Source: Clostridiales bacterium (GTDB taxonomy: Bacteria > Bacillota > Clostridia > Christensenellales > Christensenellaceae). From it: a DNA stretch of 5,070 nucleotides. A model generated the notes under the pieces. It saw only the letters and a program-made list of their open reading frames with translations, ran no database searches and had not been told where the DNA came from. This document shows, in pieces, positions 4,634 through 5,070 of the stretch. Position 1 is the first letter of the stretch, and each line of letters begins with the position of its first letter. Location: NCBI GenBank assembly GCA_003510345.1, contig DOMW01000226.1, positions 274-5,343 of the forward strand, given 5' to 3'. A program made the position numbers and the translations under genes.

Positions 4634-4906
4634 TTACCTGGACGATTTCTCGCCGGCGTGTCCCCTGAATGTGCGCGTGGGCGAAAACTCGCCGAGTTTA
4701 TGCCCCACCATGTCTTCCGTCACATACACGGGCACAAATTTCCTGCCGTCGTGCACACCGATGGTGTGCCCCACCATGTCCGGGAATATCGTAGACGCGC
4801 GCGACCACGTTTTCAGCACTTTTTTCTCGTTTTTGTCGTTCATCTGCTGCACGCGCGCCAGCAGTTTTTCGTTTATAAACGGCCCCTTTTTTACTGACCT
4901 GCTCAT
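4634..4906 (-). CDS. rpsS: 30S ribosomal protein S19
   Basis: The product is S19, a protein of the 30S head that works with S13 and binds 16S rRNA near the A-site tRNA. The 90-residue protein has the family's usual length. It starts MSRSVKKGPF, carries WSRAS at residues 34-38, and has the signature VPVYVTEDMVGHKLGEF at about 58-74 followed by SPTRTFRGH. It is basic and cytosolic, with no signal peptide or membrane segment. The ATG at 4906 is the canonical start. The SD-like AAAGGAG begins within the rplB stop codon and sits about 12 bases from the ATG, a longer spacing than at the other genes here. The stop is TAA and rplV begins 14 bases later. No regulatory element is visible apart from co-transcription. 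Confidence 0.98.
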   Translation of the reverse strand: MSRSVKKGPFINEKLLARVQQMNDKNEKKVLKTWSRASTIFPDMVGHTIGVHDGRKFVPVYVTEDMVGHKLGEFSPTRTFRGHAGEKSSR

Positions 4907-4923
4907 ACCGTTAATTCACTCCT

Positions 4924-5070
4924 TTACTTCGCGTTCCTGCGCTTGACGATCCACTTGCTCGAGGGGTTCTTCTTCTTCCTCGTCTTATACCCGAGAGCCG
5001 GCTTGCCCCACGGGGTCACCGGGCCGGGCCGCCCGATAGGCGATTTACCCTCGCCGCCGCCGTGCGGGTG
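4924..5070 (-). CDS. rplB: 50S ribosomal protein L2, C-terminal fragment (runs off the window)
   Basis: This is the last 48 codons plus a TAA stop of ribosomal protein L2, a primary 23S rRNA binding protein near the peptidyl transferase centre that is needed for subunit association. The visible part opens with HPHGGGEGKSPIGRPG, continues with TPWGKPALGYKTRKKK and ends KWIVKRRNAK, matching the conserved L2 C-terminus. The first visible His aligns with the strictly conserved residue known as His229 in E. coli L2 (established knowledge; alignment by eye). The frame enters exactly at base 5070, and about 225 upstream residues lie outside the window. It is followed by rpsS after 17 bases, the standard S10 operon order. 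The stop codon is directly followed by AGGAG, which serves rpsS. Identity is certain; the gene is partial only because the window ends. Confidence 0.97.
   Translation of the reverse strand, partial: HPHGGGEGKSPIGRPGPVTPWGKPALGYKTRKKKNPSSKWIVKRRNAK

Noticed and set aside
4263..4946. A 227-codon open frame on the plus strand across rplV and rpsS.
   Set aside because: It is antisense to two certain ribosomal protein genes, has no SD site that I can see, resembles no family I know, and is explained by GC-rich codons of the real genes.

Overview
The window is an uninterrupted piece of the bacterial S10-spc ribosomal protein gene cluster. Every gene lies on the minus strand, so transcription runs from base 5070 towards base 1. 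In transcription order the genes are rplB (L2, 3' end only), rpsS (S19), rplV (L22), rpsC (S3), rplP (L16), rpmC (L29), rpsQ (S17), rplN (L14), rplX (L24), rplE (L5), rpsZ (S14, zinc type), rpsH (S8) and rplF (L6, missing only its last codons). L2 to S17 form the distal half of the classical S10 operon; L14 to L6 form the start of the classical spc operon. They run together with no visible terminator between them, as is usual in Firmicutes.

The organism looks like a low-to-mid GC Gram-positive of the Clostridia. Support comes from the short 61-residue four-cysteine S14, a four-cysteine L24, an L22 with a charged N-terminal extension, strong AGGAGG-type ribosome binding sites before almost every gene, and Firmicutes-like L5, L6, L14 and L16 sequences. 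No genus can be named from this window alone.

Packing is very tight. Most gaps are 13 to 18 bases, just long enough for a Shine-Dalgarno (SD) site. Two junctions overlap (rpsC/rplP by 23 bases, rplP/rpmC by 14), and there the downstream SD site is written inside the upstream protein's tail. Two gaps stand out: 48 bases before rplN, holding a small perfect inverted repeat against the SD site, and 100 bases before rpsH, GC-rich with two short hairpins. Several starts were moved inward from the longest reading frame because SD spacing and family alignment agree (rpsC 4219, rpmC 3041, rpsQ 2818, rplX 2123, rpsH 944).

The genes work together: all products are structural parts of the 30S or 50S subunit, and co-transcription helps keep their supply balanced. 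I see no mobile element, CRISPR array, tRNA, rRNA, phage gene or new system. The findings are modest: intergenic RNA structure, terminal extensions of L16 and L22, cysteine-rich L24, and stop/SD overlap. All junctions and sizes were read by eye; hairpin stability was not calculated.
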